Source: Macrocybe gigantea
Taxonomy: Eukaryota > Basidiomycota > Agaricomycetes > Agaricales > Callistosporiaceae
DNA length: 64,000 nt
Assembly (NCBI GenBank): GCA_011319805.1
Contig: SJRY01000250.1
Location: 744,001-808,000 of the forward strand
Direction of reading: 5' to 3'
Shown here: positions 11,973 to 24,900 of the stretch, one piece after another
Layout of the letters: each line of letters opens with the position of its first letter
Position numbering within the stretch: position 1 is the first letter of the stretch
The notes under the pieces: model-generated
Seen by the model: only the letters and a program-made list of their open reading frames with translations
Told to the model about the DNA's origin: nothing
The model's database searches: none
Position numbers and translations under genes: made by a program

Positions 11973-13083
11973 GGATGTCCTCTTGTGGGGCGGTGAAGAG
12001 CGATTCTCCAAATGCTTGATGAGCTTGGGTATCATCTGCAATAACAATGTTATCCGGCCTCTGAAGATCATATTGCACCTCCCAATCATCATCTTCGAGT
12101 TCTTCAACATCACTTTGACCTTTCGCATTGCGACGCTTTCGTTGGGAGCCAAGTAAAATTGAGGATCTTTTCAATCGGGACACTGTGGAAGAGGACAGCA
12201 ATCTCTTGTTCACGGCGATATTCCGAAGCTCGGAAAGAAATCTAGATAGAGCTGAATATTAGAGGAGAATTCCTGCCCTACTTGTAGACCACGCACTGCG
12301 AGGGCCCACCAGCTAATTCGTAAAACTTGTGTGGATCGTCTAACAGCACGCGCGCTACATCTTCAACACTGGGGTCGTGCTTGGTGCCACAAGCGCCCAG
12401 AAAACTGTTTGCAGATGCACCGAAATCAACGAACACGAAGAGTTTGGAATGGAATGAGTCTTTGTTACGACCTCCAAAATAGCATTGAATAGGCGGTAGC
12501 AATCGCAATACGGAGGTCCCATCGTCCTGACTGATTTTGGTTGGAACAATAGAAAGGCGAGATAGGAGCTGGAGTTGAGAGGGCGAAAAATCTGGGCGGA
12601 TAATAAATACACTTGAAAGAGCAAAACACGTTCACCAACCATGGGACACGTCCCGCGAGGACAGTAAACCATGCCTTTGCCTCAGCCTCGTCCTTTGGTT
12701 GTGCTTGTTCCAGGAAAGATACGATCGAACCCGCCGGGGGATGTTGTCTCAATTTAAGCTTAGTGGCGGTGTCTGCACGGGCGTTAGGATCCAAGACCAA
12801 GAAGCTCAGCGCTTTCCAATCAGGTACCGAGAATACCTGATCATAACAAGTCAGAAAATCTCTCGGCGGCTTGAGAATCTAACAGACACTGGTGGAGTCC
12901 CCAGGCAAGGTTCTTCGCCTCTGTAAGCAGGAACGAAGGCGATATCACGGAACTGAGAAGGTCGTAGGTGTTATAGTGCACAGGAATATTATCAAGAAGA
13001 TACTGTAGTGCTGTAGTATGGATCTGAATAGTTGGTTAACTACGCATCATGTATATTATAAATAGACATACCTTCAAGTCAGA
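11973..13083. repeat. Tandem duplication A, unit 1
   Basis: This ~1111-bp unit is repeated immediately after itself (13084-14198). Both units start at GGATGTCCTCTTGTGGGGCG and end at CCTTCAAGTCAGA. It covers several exons of the DUF3684 gene. The right flank of unit 2 and the left flank of unit 1 are the native gene neighbours. Confidence 0.92.
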
Positions 13084-14198
13084 GGATGTCCTCTTGTGGG
13101 GCGGGTGAAGAGCGATTCTCCAAATGCTTGATGAGCTTGGGTATCATCTGCAATAACAATGTTATCCGGCCTCTGAAGATCATATTGCACCTCCCAATCA
13201 TCATCTTCGAGTTCTTCAACATCACTTTGACCTTTCGCATTGCGACGCTTTCGTTGGGAGCCAAGTAAAATTGAGGATCTTTTCAATCGGGACACTGTGG
13301 AAGAGGACAGCAATCTCTTGTTCACGGCGATATTCCGAAGCTCGGAAAGAAATCTAGATAGAGCTGAATATTAGAGGAGAATTCCTGCCCTACTTGTAGA
13401 CCACGCACTGCGAGGGCCCACCAGCTAATTCGTAAAACTTGTGTGGATCGTCTAACAGCACGCGCGCTACATCTTCAACGCTGGGGTCGTGCTTGGTGCC
13501 ACAAGCGCCCAGAAAGCTGTTTGCAGATGCACCGAAATCAACGAACACGAAGAGTTTGGAATGGAATGAGTCTTTGTTACGACCTCCAAAATAGCATTGA
13601 ATAGGCGGTAGCAATCGCAATACGGAGGTCCCATCGTCCTGACTGATTTTGGTTGGAACAATAGAAAGGCGAGATAGGAGCTGGAGTTGAGAGGGCGAAA
13701 AATCTGGGGCGGATAATAAATACACTTGAAAGAGCAAAACACGTTCACCAACCATGGACACGTCCCGCGAGGACAGTAAACCATGCCTTTGCCTCAGCTC
13801 GTCCTTTGGTTGGCTTGTTCCAGGAAAGATACGATCGAACCCGCCGGGGGATGTTGTCTCAATTTAAGCTTAGTGGCGGTGTCTGCACGGGCGTTAGGAT
13901 CCAAGACCAAGAAGCTCAGCGCTTTCCAATCAGGTACCGAGAATACCTGATCATAACAAGTCAGAAAAATCTCTCGGCGGCTATGAGAATCTAACAGACA
14001 CTGGTGGGAGTCCCCAGGCAAGGTTCTTCGCCTCTGTAAGCAGGAACGAAGGCGATATCACGGAACTGAGAAGGGTCGTAGGTGTTATAGTGCACAGGAA
14101 TATTATCAAGAAGATACTGTAGTGCTGTAGTATGGATCTGAATAGTTGGTTAACTACGCATCTATGTATATTATAAATAGACATACCTTCAAGTCAGA
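13084..14198. repeat. Tandem duplication A, unit 2
   Basis: The ~1115-bp second unit differs from unit 1 by about nine single-base indels (for example GCGGGTG versus GCGGTG at its start, CTGGGGCGG versus CTGGGCGG near 13706) and only about two substitutions. Read on the minus strand, its final exon reaches a TGA right at the unit junction, so a real duplication would truncate the protein. Confidence 0.92.
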
Positions 14199-17100
14199 AC
14201 TCGCACAAAGATTGATTAAAACAGGCAGTGGCGGATAGCGAAGTAAGCCTAAATCAAACAAAAACTTGGCTGGGGAATATGTCAGTAATGGTTGATGCGA
14301 TTGAAGACGGCACACCTTCATCAGAAGACGCTCGCCATTTGGTTTGACCCCCCCAGTCAAGAACAGGGAGTTCGAGTTTCCTGAACATATCAACAGGCTC
14401 ATACAATTGCTGGGCCCGAAATCGGTTGGGCTTTGCATTTTCATTGTCTCCGCTGTGGCTTGTCTCTTGGGAGAATGCAGCCGTCATCTTCAACCTAGCC
14501 CACTCCTCTTCTGTCAGGGTGGACCGCACGGAAACGAGGTATTTTGCAAGATCCGCAACAGTCCATTCATTGGTTTTAACCATTCTGCGAACTGATAAGA
14601 AAAATTTGAATGAAAGCATCTCTCATACCTCATACCTGTTGAATACGATCTGCAGGTCCACATGTTTCCGGCAACCGAGATCTTCAAGTAGTTTCTTGGC
14701 AGCGGCCTTGAGTGGAATCCCAGAGGGCAATGTAACTACTGGGAGATCATTGAATATATTTGCCTGGGGAAAGTAGCATTGTCCGGGTATCTTCATGCCG
14801 CAGGACGTTGGTATACAGGCGAGATTCTTTAATTGCGTGACGATCTCTTCCTTTGTCGCGGAGGAGAAAGATGGCCATGCCCGTCCCAAAACTGCAAGAA
14901 CCCGTTCAGCCCAGAGTGGAGAGCTCGTCAAATCATGTTCCACGTCTGCTTCACGAACCGTATGGTCGCAGAGGTAGCGAAGCCAATCAGAGACCGAAAA
15001 TTGTGACCAAGGAAACACAAGAGCCAGGTCTCCTGGATCAAAGTGTTGAGAAATAGATACCGGAAGAAGGTAGTTAGGAAGTGGTCCATCCAGTGGGATG
15101 AGATGGCCGTGCGCCTTGAGATTGATGAATGAGCATATTGAGTTAAGCGGAACAATTTCATCCTCGCGCTTTTCAGGGACGCGCAAAGCCAAGACGGCAG
15201 CATCGAAAACTGGGTGCTGGCTGTTGGCTGGAGCTCCGATGTTTGTTTGTTGATGCCGATCCACCATTTTAGACAAGCGATCATTTCATCTTGAGGAAGC
15301 GGGCGCGACCTGAGTTCGCCCAAAACGTCATCGAAAGTGATGGGTTTGATCATTCCATGCGACTGTAATGTCGCCAACATCGATTTCGCGCTCTTGGAAA
15401 TTTCATCAGGCAACACAGGTAATTCCTTGAGGAATCCGGATAGAGAAGAATCGGGAGAGCGAATGTCAAATGCGTTCCTAACACCTGCCGTCGATACTAT
15501 GGGGAAAGAGACATTTTTTCCACAAGAAAAGAAAGCATTTTCCAGGAGTTCAGATACATCAGATGATGGGGTAGAAGGGTGGAAGGTGAAAAACTGCAAT
15601 GCGTGTAGGGAGCGACTTTGCAACCAGTTGCGTAGATCTTGATCGATACTCATAGGTGATGAACCAGACGGGACAGCTTCTTGCCATAATTTCTTGACAT
15701 TTGACAACTCCAATTCATAGGCTGATCGTGCAAGAAATCCTCCAATGTATAGCAGTTCCTTGTTCCACACTATTGAGGGATCAGAGTGTAAAAAGGGAGT
15801 TGACAGGTAGAAAGGTGGAAACGCACTAGCTACGTGACGATCCCTGTGTGGCGTGGATTTCAACATTTCTAACGTTAATTAACAGCCTCGGATGCTCACA
15901 TTAATCTATCGATTCGCGCTCAACAGTGGGTATAAATCGAGCAGCCATGTGTCCGCCTATGCCTGTTGTCTGGGCTGTCGCATGGCCCTGGATACGATGT
16001 CAGGTCAGATATTACTGACACAGATGTAACACTGACATAAAAATGCGCGCTAATCCGGAGCTAGAATAGCGCAATCAACGACCCAGATACATAGTATGGT
16101 GAAACGGAGGTTACGCACCCGTCAAGATCTGCCCTGAGACTGGGTCAAATTTCAACTCACGGGTCGTCCTGATATTCTTGACGGTCATGATACCTGAATG
16201 GCTCGTGTTATTCAAGCCCCTTGGAAGCCCCAGTTCTTTTGATACACCAGCGGACTTGGTTAATTTTGCAAGGCGCTTGTTGTTGAAATACACGCAGACC
16301 TCCGCCAACGAGGTCATGAATGTGATCGACGACGCCAGGAAACGCACCAAGTCGAAAGGCACTGGGATCGGGGCAGGTTCTCTCAGCGCCATTTCAAATA
16401 CAGTCCAATCAGACAACGGATCATCTTCGATAGACCTATGTCCGCGGCGAGCATAGAGCTGCGGAACGGTTAGAATAAACGACAGCCAGGAAGCGGAGGG
16501 AAAGGTGAACATGCACCTGATCCTTGTTGTCCTTCCAACGAAATCCCATCCATTGGTCTGCGCATTCGTTAGAAAGGGCCAGCTATATTGTGTGCTTGAT
16601 ATTACCTCCAGACGTCACAAAGGGCTCTTCGGTAATAGAGAATAGGCTGTAGAACCCTATAAAAGGACACAGTCACAGGTCCGAGGGGTGGGAAACTGAC
16701 TTCACTTGCTCACCGACGCCAAACGCTCCAATCTTCTCTTCGTCTGGGTTTCCCTCGGCTGTGTAGGATCGATATCACTTGCTTCGGCAATAGGGCTCGA
16801 AAGAATCGTTTACCTATCTTCTTGAGACGTGCCCAGTCTTCATCTCTAAAGACGATTCCATTGTTTTGAAAAGTCCATTGATGCACCTAGGAGAAGATTC
16901 GAAAAAAGGACACAAAAATAGAGGGATATAATGTTACGAGGGCGGTCTTTAAATCGGGCAAATTATCCTGCGATATGTCCTCCCGCTCAGCGTTTTGTGA
17001 CTTGTTGTCGATATAGTCTTGGGTTTCGAAGTGTATTTCCACCGCTCTGGCCCGAGCATCATCCGAGTTTTGAAGGAGTTCACGAAAAACGGTGAATTCG

Positions 17101-17256
17101 CCAGAGTAACGAGCCAGGACTTTGTCAATTAAAGCGCGTTGGTTGACTTCTACAGGCTCGTCACGACCGCTGTCCCACTGCACGCAAATATGAGCGGGAC
17201 GTTGCAACGCAGACAGATGCAAGAACACCAACCAGGGCGTACCGTGAAGTCGACAT

Positions 17257-17918
17257 GTTGGGCAGAAGAAGCGAATGAAAATGTATAAGGTTGAAAGTTG
17301 GGAAGCAAAGAAGGTAGTACCAGGTCAACTAGAGCCCAATCAATGTTTCTAAGACACAGCCATGTGTGATGCTTGCCATGCGGCGGCGACTTTGGATGAA
17401 ACAGGTCTCAAGACGTCACGTGCATTGGCTCAAGATGTATATTAGAGTGCCTCGTCAGCAAGACAGTATGTAAACTCCGGACGTAAAGGATAATTTCACA
17501 AAAAAAACATCTGAAAGCTTTGTCAACCATCTAGGAAGAGAAACCCGAAGAAATTTGAGTGAAGTGAAGATGCAGATCGTAAACGCGGGCGTCGTGCCAC
17601 GCGATGCGTGTTGGAAGCCAGCGATGAGAGATAAAGTCGCGGTAGGAAAAAAAATGCTGGGTTCAGAGTTATTTGTGACACGAGAATGATCGACGGGTAT
17701 ATCAATTATTAGATATCTTGACTTGAGTGTCATGACAAGGGAAAGGAATTACGGTGCGGAACCTGCCAATCAAAATCTTGTTGAAGGATCTAAAGGACCG
17801 AGTGGACCATAACGATCTGCGGGACTATTCCGCACGGGTTCGCCACTCATATGAATGGTGGGAGATGTCGGTGATAGGACGTTATTCGGATGATGAAGAG
17901 CAGGGGATGCTGATCGTG
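17257..17918. other. Intergenic region between two minus-strand genes
   Basis: It holds the 3' flank of the chitin synthase gene and the promoter of the DUF3684 gene. A CACGTG palindrome inside ACGTCACGTGCA lies at 17417-17422, about 160 bp upstream of the DUF3684 start. No gene, repeat or RNA is recognisable. Confidence 0.5.
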
Positions 17919-20900
17919 TCAGGGGGCGTACCCATTTCCGTTGACATTGGCAAGCTGTGCCGTGGAACCGTCGGATAGCTGGTACCGAGGCGCATACGTT
18001 GAAGATGGTGGTGTTGCACGCTCATCGAAACCCATCTCCAGCATCGCCTCCAGCTCCGCGCCGCCGACAGTCTTCGCGCTCTGGAGCGCCTCATCCTGCG
18101 GCATTATCAAAGCCACGGGAGGAGGAGGGTATTGTGTGTGATGCTCGTTGTATCCACCTATTTGAGTATTCCAGTGGTCATCGTCCGATGAGTTAACAGA
18201 AACCGTGTCAGAGCCATCGTATTGACTCCGAGCGTCGATGCCTCTGACGCTGAGCAAGTCTCCATCACCCGCGATATAGCCCGACGGATGCGTCCTCGAA
18301 TTCCCTGCGCCGCCGTTCTTCTCGCTTGAGTTTACGCAGCCTCGACCGCTCCCAATCCTCCCAGCGTCGCATAGGCACTTCTTGACCACTGGTAGCAGGG
18401 CCTCCCGATCCATGACCCTCGCCCTTGCCTTCTCCTTCTACTTTCCTGAAACAGCAAAGTCAAACATCGGACCTTGATATGTTGGAACAGTGAAATACCT
18501 AGTTTCGCCCCAAGAGAAGTCATCGAAATGCCAGAACGCATAGACGGGTAGAATAAAATTCCACACAGGAAGCGCGAGGAGATAGATCATCATCCAAAAA
18601 ACGTAGATCACTTTTCGCGTAGTGATCAAGATCAGAATGGCGGGAAGACCCAGGACAGCGATCAGGAGCATGAGCGGGATAGCCTCTTCGAATGTCTTTG
18701 GCGGCGTCAAAATCATACCCACTATGAGAGCGTATGTCAATGAGATAGCGATGGGGAGGACCACAGTGCCAAGAAGATCCATGAAGACCACGAATTGCAT
18801 GCTGAAGCAAAAAGTCCCGCATAAATTGCGAACCAGAACCAACTCCATAAGATTATGAATCGTGGAGTTGATCCACCGCCGCCGCTGCGAGAGAAGTACA
18901 GAAAAGGTATCCGGTACGACCGTGCGACATCTGGCCTGCGGCAAAAACATCATTTTGCGATTGGGGAAAGTGCGGATTAGAATGGTGGTCAAGAAACGAT
19001 CTTCTCCGAGCAGCAAAAGGTTCTTCTGGTGAAGAGTCGTCACCTCCGACTGGCTGTATTCCTTCACAATTTCGGGTTTTATGATCAAAGGGACCCAATC
19101 GTCGGCGTTCGTGCGCCGGGCTTTCAGACGAAACATAGAAAAACATCCAGGGAGACACGATACACCTCCGAAGACGGACTCAAACGCTTTAGCGAGATGA
19201 TGCGAGATGAAATATTCAAAAACTTGAATCGCCGTGACCCATGAGTGGCGCTTATTGGCAATTCGTGTCTCGCCACATACACCCATGATCATCTGATCAT
19301 GATGCATACAGTTGACAAGATAGCTGAGCGAATCTGGAAGGACTTTGGTGTCGGCATCAACCTGAAAATAATTAGAAAAATCAGCGCGAGCAAATGAGAG
19401 TCAAACTAACCATTAGGCAGACTTCAAAGAAATCGGGAGTGACACCCATGAGAATATGAATCTTTCGGAACAAGTCGAAATCCAACGGTGTCATGCGGTC
19501 GTTGTAAGTCACGCGGGAGAAGAAGTTCATGAGGATGAGTTGACTATCTCGCTTTCCTCGATTCCCGGGCTTCTTGTCTGAAGCAGCTTCTGCCTCTGTG
19601 CCGCACTTCACAACAATGACAGTAGGTGTTCGACGACCGGCAACGGCTATTTCGGGATAGACGTTAGTTGCGACAGCTGCCGAATTGCAATGTAGCAGGA
19701 CTAACTGTAATGACCCGCATAGACCATTGCTCTATTCACCGCCTTAGCCCCCGAGCCAACAGCGGTGTAGGTCATTGGCATGGGGTTGCCGAAACGAGGG
19801 TCAGCTTCGAGCAGGCTGACACAAATGTCGGGTGTACTCCTCTTTTCACCCGCACCGGTGATCATACCGTCAGCAACAACGAAAAGCAGCTTCCTTGCAT
19901 CAGAGTACGTCGTCGTCGATATCGAGTCCAACGTGGTCCGTAAGGATTCCTCGCCCTCCGAGTAACATGTGACTAGACAAACTGCGAAAAGCTCGGCTCC
20001 GATCTGAGCCAAACTCATGACGGGGGGCGTAGGGTCCGTATTCGTTAGCGTTGCACTGGACGACGACGCGATGGAGCGAGGGGCTTTTCCAATCTTTGCT
20101 CTCTTTCCGACGGCCCAGGGAGCAGTCCCGTTCTTGTTATCAATAGAGACATTTGCACCTTCTGGCATGACAGCCGGGCTGATAGCGGACCGGTTCAAAT
20201 CTTGGCTGTTTGGCGGGCCCGCAAGACGTTCCGATAAAAACCAATTAAAAACGCATGCCATGACAAAGCGGACGAAAACGAGGCCGAGAATGACAACAAG
20301 GCCTGTGTAGAGGAAAAGTGCAGATACGAAACATCCAGGAGTAACCTTGTCGATATTGCCTGCATAATACCGTTGCTTAATACAGGGCACGGTAGCTTTG
20401 AGATCCGAGCGGCCGTAGAACAGGCGCGTACCATCCTTCCCACTTGCGCTGGATTGTTTCTTCATAAGGGTGCGAAGCGCTTTATCGACGTTGTCGGAAG
20501 GAATGGCACTGGGATGCAGCTTCATGTATGGCTTCATATTGAGCACTGCACCGTCAAGGACGAAGTAGCTGTCCAGGGATGCGACCTGATCCCACGAATA
20601 ACCCGCCAAGAAGCCGGTGTTCGTGATGGAAAGTGTTTTGTAGGTAGAAGAGGAATTGATGGCGGGAAGGGGGCAGGGGTTCGCGGTGGAACAAGGGGCG
20701 TCTTGAGCAACGCGGGCATTGACACCTTTGCATTTCGGATATTCCGACGCGTCGCGCTGGAACATGGCGGTGATGTCTTGGCCGGGGCTCCTGGACAGAG
20801 TGGAGAAATCAACGCCACCAGATGCTTTGGCGGATGTCGTATTGAATATTGCCTGCATAATACCGTTGCTTAATACAGGGCACGGTAGCTTTGAGATCCG

Positions 20901-21810
20901 AGCGGCCGTAGAACAGGCGCGTACCATCCTTCCCACTTGCGCTGGATTGTTTCTTCATAAGGGTGCGAAGCGCTTTATCGACGTTGTCGAAGAATGGCAC
21001 TGGATGCAGCTTCATGTATGGCTTCATATTGAGCACTGCACCGTCAAGGACGAAGTAGCTGTCCAGGGATGCGACCTGATCCACGAATAACCCGCCAAGA
21101 AGCCGGTGTTCGTGATGGAAAGTGTTTTGTAGTAGAAGAGGAATTGATGGCGGGAAGGGGGCAGGGGTTCGCGGTGGAACAAGGGCGTCTTGAGCAACGC
21201 GGGCATTGACACCTTTGCATTTCGGATATTCCGACGCGTCGCGCTGGAACATGGCGGTGATGTCTTGGCCGGGGTCCTGGACAGAGTGGAGAAATCAACG
21301 CCACCAGATGCTTTGGCGGATGTCGTATTGAAATGACGCCTTGGACACCAAGGGTGTTGGGCACAGAGCCAACGTGAAGGAAAGTGCCAGCTGAGTGGTG
21401 GTTTCGGGACAGAGGACTTTTTGGAAACCCACGGTCGCGAAGCCAACGACGGCGCACAATACGAGGATTATAAAACAGAGGGTTATCTTCTCTCCCAAGC
21501 CTGTCTCATGGACTTCTCCTTGAGGCCGCCCACCGAGCTGAGAAGAAAGTTGGGTGCCCAAAAGTGACTATGAGAGAAAAGATGCGCCATGCATCCGAGC
21601 CGTTATAAGCATCCGGGTTTGGCTGGGAGTTGGGCCGGGCGGGAGGATGGAGGGTCGGAGGATTGATGAGTGTACGGGGGCAACACCGCGCTCTGGACGA
21701 GTGAGAGTTTTTGCTCTACGGATGGTAGCGCCGGAGTGTGGGGGGTGTCGAGTGGTAGGGATGGGGACGTCGGACAGGTCGTAATTGGATTGCTGGAAAC
21801 GAAGGGCCAT
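17919..21810 (-). CDS. chs: Chitin synthase, class IV-type
   Basis: This processive membrane enzyme polymerises UDP-GlcNAc into cell-wall chitin. The start ATG 21810 gives [13 protein letters not shown], then the basic [15 protein letters not shown] segment, two N-terminal membrane segments (FSLIVTFW and [18 protein letters not shown]), and a cytochrome-b5-like region with [19 protein letters not shown]. The glycosyltransferase-2 core follows with VDADTKV (19360), GVCGET (19280), GEDRFLTT (19010) and QRRRWINS (18880), then a cluster of C-terminal membrane helices (18500-18800) and a Ser-rich tail. At least four single-base frameshifts are needed to keep homology (near 21678, 21562, 21493 and 18315), and a 0.49-kb segment is duplicated. 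All catalytic motifs are intact, so I favour sequence error over a dead gene. It shares a 175-bp promoter with SKI3. Confidence 0.9.
20353..20845. repeat. Tandem duplication B, unit 1 (clean copy)
   Basis: This ~493-bp unit inside the chitin synthase begins ATATTGCCTGCATAATACCG and ends at GGATGTCGTATTGAAT. It keeps the protein frame open throughout. Confidence 0.93.
20846..21332. repeat. Tandem duplication B, unit 2 (error-rich copy)
   Basis: The second unit repeats unit 1 immediately but lacks single bases at about seven places (for example GTCGAAG versus GTCGGAAGG near 20990, GATCCACG versus GATCCCACG near 21080). I see no substitutions. The reading frame is broken several times, as expected from a low-quality contig end. 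Confidence 0.93.
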
Positions 21811-21985
21811 GACAAAAGATTGGACTGGACTAGCAGCTTGGGCAGAGCTGTAGGGTCAGACCTGCTGGAGAAGGAGAGGAAGTGAGAAGGAGTGGCGGAG
21901 GAATGATGGAAACGAAGGAACAGTTGTCAGCGCACGTGCTTCTCATTTACCTAAGCTCACGCTGGGACTGACCACACGCTTGCCA
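21811..21985. promoter_or_regulatory. Divergent promoter, chitin synthase / SKI3
   Basis: Only about 175 bp separates the two start codons. A CACGTG palindrome lies at 21933-21938, within CGCACGTGC. No other motif is compelling. Confidence 0.45.
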
Positions 21986-24900
21986 ATGTCGATCGTCAAA
22001 AGCAGGCTTAAATTCGCCAGAGAGGCCTTGGCCAAGAAAGATTACCAGGCCGCTAAACAGGCCGCTTTAGAAATCCTTGACTACGACAGCGATAACTATA
22101 ATGCGTAAGTTCTAAACATGCAAAATCGTCTGGTTCCTAATTCCACGCAGATATGTCTTCCTCGGGTTAGCTCAGTTCGAACTGCATGAACATGCAGAAA
22201 GCGAAAAAGTGCCGTTTCTTGTAAATTAGCTCGAGAGAACCATTCACCTATACAATATAGGCTTATCATCGCGCGATTGCAATAAACGCAGAGCCGCCGC
22301 TTGCCTGGCAGGTAGTTATTGTTTTTGAACATCCGGCACCGTCGAGTCTCATCTGAGTCGCAGGGACTTTCCAAGTTCTACGAAGCCACCGAAGACTGGG
22401 AACAATTTGGACAAATACTTCTACGTCTGATGGACATTTATAACAAAATGTATGTGGCGACTCCTCATTTTGTATCTCCAGGATAACAAACGCCAAAGCA
22501 GCGGAGACGCCACGAAATGCGCTGAATCCTTGCAGAAGTTATTAAACCTTCATCGCCAGCATGGAAAGCCCACTGAAGTTCGCCAATTGACTTCGTTACC
22601 AATTGCACTTGCACCTATTAACGGTTCTTCAAGGTCATCAATGCATTGTCCTTGGTCCTGCCAACATCCTCTTTCTATGAGCTGTTCTCAAGCCTCCCAC
22701 CGCCGGACCCTGCCGTTCCAACCTCAAATACGTCTGTTGTTCAGGAAGCTCTATACAATTCCTTACCTATCGTCTTGGAGATGATTGAAATCCTGGAAAA
22801 GTACGAAGATGATTTTTTGAAGAAAGAAGTCGAAAAAAGGAGAACAAGACTTGGCGCGGCAAAGCCTAGCGTCTTGCGGCTGGAAATTGGTCGTGAGTTG
22901 TGGGGCTCGTCAAAGGTACTTTTACGAATCTCTGATGTCCTACTTTGATCTCCTTACGCTCAACGTGTAGTTGCCATCACTGTACAAAGAAGTCATTAAC
23001 CACCCAAACACTACAGACGAAGTCAGACACGAGATGGACGCTAGGCTGCTGAGATACAAGCAGAAGTACCTGCGTGCATTACCTCGACCGGCAGCCTGGC
23101 TCAAACGAAGGCCGATGTCTTAAAAGAAATGGAAGAGCTCGCATATGGTGCTGTCATCTTACGTATTCCGGACGAGGTCGCTTGGATGATAACACTAGAA
23201 GCGAAGGACACTGACCTTCGTTAGTAACAAGTGGATCCTTTATATGTTGCAAACGAATTGATTGGATGTACGTTTCTCTCGCAGCCGACTACGACAACAC
23301 GTTATTGATCCAGTTCATGGAAACTTTTCCGACCTCTGCCATGTCTTCGTTGCTTATGGGATATTTTCTCTACACGGGCATACAGACGACATCAAACGAG
23401 GATGAAGAGGAAAATAGACAGGGTTCCTCAGGCGATCCCTACGAACTGATTATCGTAAGCTATTGCGCATCTTCTGCGTGCAAGTACCGTCTAAAGCTTT
23501 ACATAGAATGCCTTTCCAGCCGTATCCCAGCACCTGATCGCGAACAGAATCCTTGTGGAACTCTACCTTCGGGAGCATGACTACGAGAACGCCGCGAAAG
23601 CAGGCGAGCACGCCTTTCAGGTCTTAGCTAGATCAGAAAACGCGACAGGCAGAATCTTGCACAAGTTAGCGTTCTCTGACTCCACCTGATCCGAGCTCAC
23701 TGTCACCCACGTTGTAGAGTACGCTTGGGTTTTGAGGCTGCCCTCGCAACTTCTCTTGTCCATTTTCAACCGCCAAAACACCACCCTCGCGCTGAGGAGC
23801 TGATTGGAAGGGTTTTAAAGGAGTTCCCGGACAACATTCCGTGCCTGATGGGCAAGGGCTACATCTACGAAGCAGCAGAGAAGTGGCAAGAGGCCACGGA
23901 GATTTTCGACCGGGTTTATCATTTGATCCCAGAGGATGTCGAAATCGGATTACGCGCGAAGGAAAACAGTGCTTGGTCCCGTTGCCAACTGGGCGATACG
24001 GATGATGGTGCGCATATTCTGCAGGAAGTCCTTTCCTCCTTGGAAAGCTTGGATGGACGAGATGATGATCGCTCCAGATGTTTGTGGCGCTTGGGCATGT
24101 GCGACATGAGGCGAGGCGAGGTGCCCGTTACCGTCATTGTAGCGACAGTTACTGATCTTCTGAATAGGCGATGCTGAAAAAGCATACTATTTTTTCATTG
24201 CCTCTTTGAAGACCAACTCCTTATGCACCTTCCTTTACATCGCTCGGCATCTACTATTCGGAATATGCTTCTTCTCGAGACCCGATCAGGGCATCAAAGT
24301 GTTTCAGAAAGCCTTCGAATTAGATCCCCGAGAATCAGACGCAGCCAAGAGACTGGCGGAAGGCTTCGCTGAAGAGCAAGAATGGGATCTTGTGGATGTC
24401 ATAGCTAGGAGGGTCATTGAAGCGGACGAAGACTCGGGCACAGAATCCGGCGTTGCCTCGTTCTCCTTCTACAATGCACGCGTCGCGTGGGCATGGAAAG
24501 CCCTTGGGATCGTTGAACTTGTACGTATCGTCAAACCCGTTGACAGAACAGTGGTATCTGATTCTTCATTTTCAGCATCGGCGTAACTATGCGGCCGCTA
24601 TCCACGCTCTTCAAACGGTTATTAGGTCCGTCCCAGGGGATCACACATTATGGTTAAGACTCGGAGAGGCCTATAGCGCAACTGGGAAATTCGTTGCTGC
24701 GACCAAGGCATTGACTCGTGCTTCCGAGTTGGAGCCTGATGACTGGATGTGTGCTTATCTGATAGGGCAGGTGAAACAAGAAATGGGTCTGTTCGCGGAG
24801 TCGATTGCGATTTTCGTTCGCATTTTAGAACTTCGCCCTTCCGAAATTGGTGTCTTGATGGCCCTTGGGCAAAGTTATCTCGGCCTTGGATGTCTGGAGT

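Larger units (their letters stand above)
10520..17256 (-). pseudogene. DUF3684 / HSP90-like ATPase-domain protein, 3'-truncated and internally duplicated
   Basis: The start is ATG 17256 (MSTSR); a phase-2 intron then leads to GRDEPVEVNQRALIDKVL. The N-terminus carries a Bergerat-type nucleotide-binding motif (FRELLQNSDDARA, about 17080), as in fungal HATPase_c/DUF3684 proteins distantly like sacsin. Other recognisable blocks are RSIEDDPLSDWTVFEMAL (16430), AVWNKELLYIGG-type sequence (15750), LPLFLHEHTHA (11790), NDALLLMTILSTDLKALKRR (11440) and MAIKACRPESGNLLRN (10920). The last homologous exon ends at SLHIFYDIGGLK near 10525; the usual C-terminal tail is absent, with Harbinger DNA beyond it. 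A 1.1-kb tandem duplication (11973-14198) and a frameshift near 15895 also break the model. I call it a pseudogene, although assembly error may explain part of the damage. Function of the family is unknown. Confidence 0.65.

Noticed and set aside
17523..17733. Possible small minus-strand genes between the chitin synthase and DUF3684 genes
   Set aside because: The frames are short, AT-rich and without any start context or motif; they look like UTR or promoter DNA.
20373..20873. Long plus-strand open frame (166 codons) at the chitin synthase locus
   Set aside because: It is antisense to intact chitin synthase coding sequence, has no recognisable domain, and its repetition at 20719-21090 only reflects the tandem duplication.
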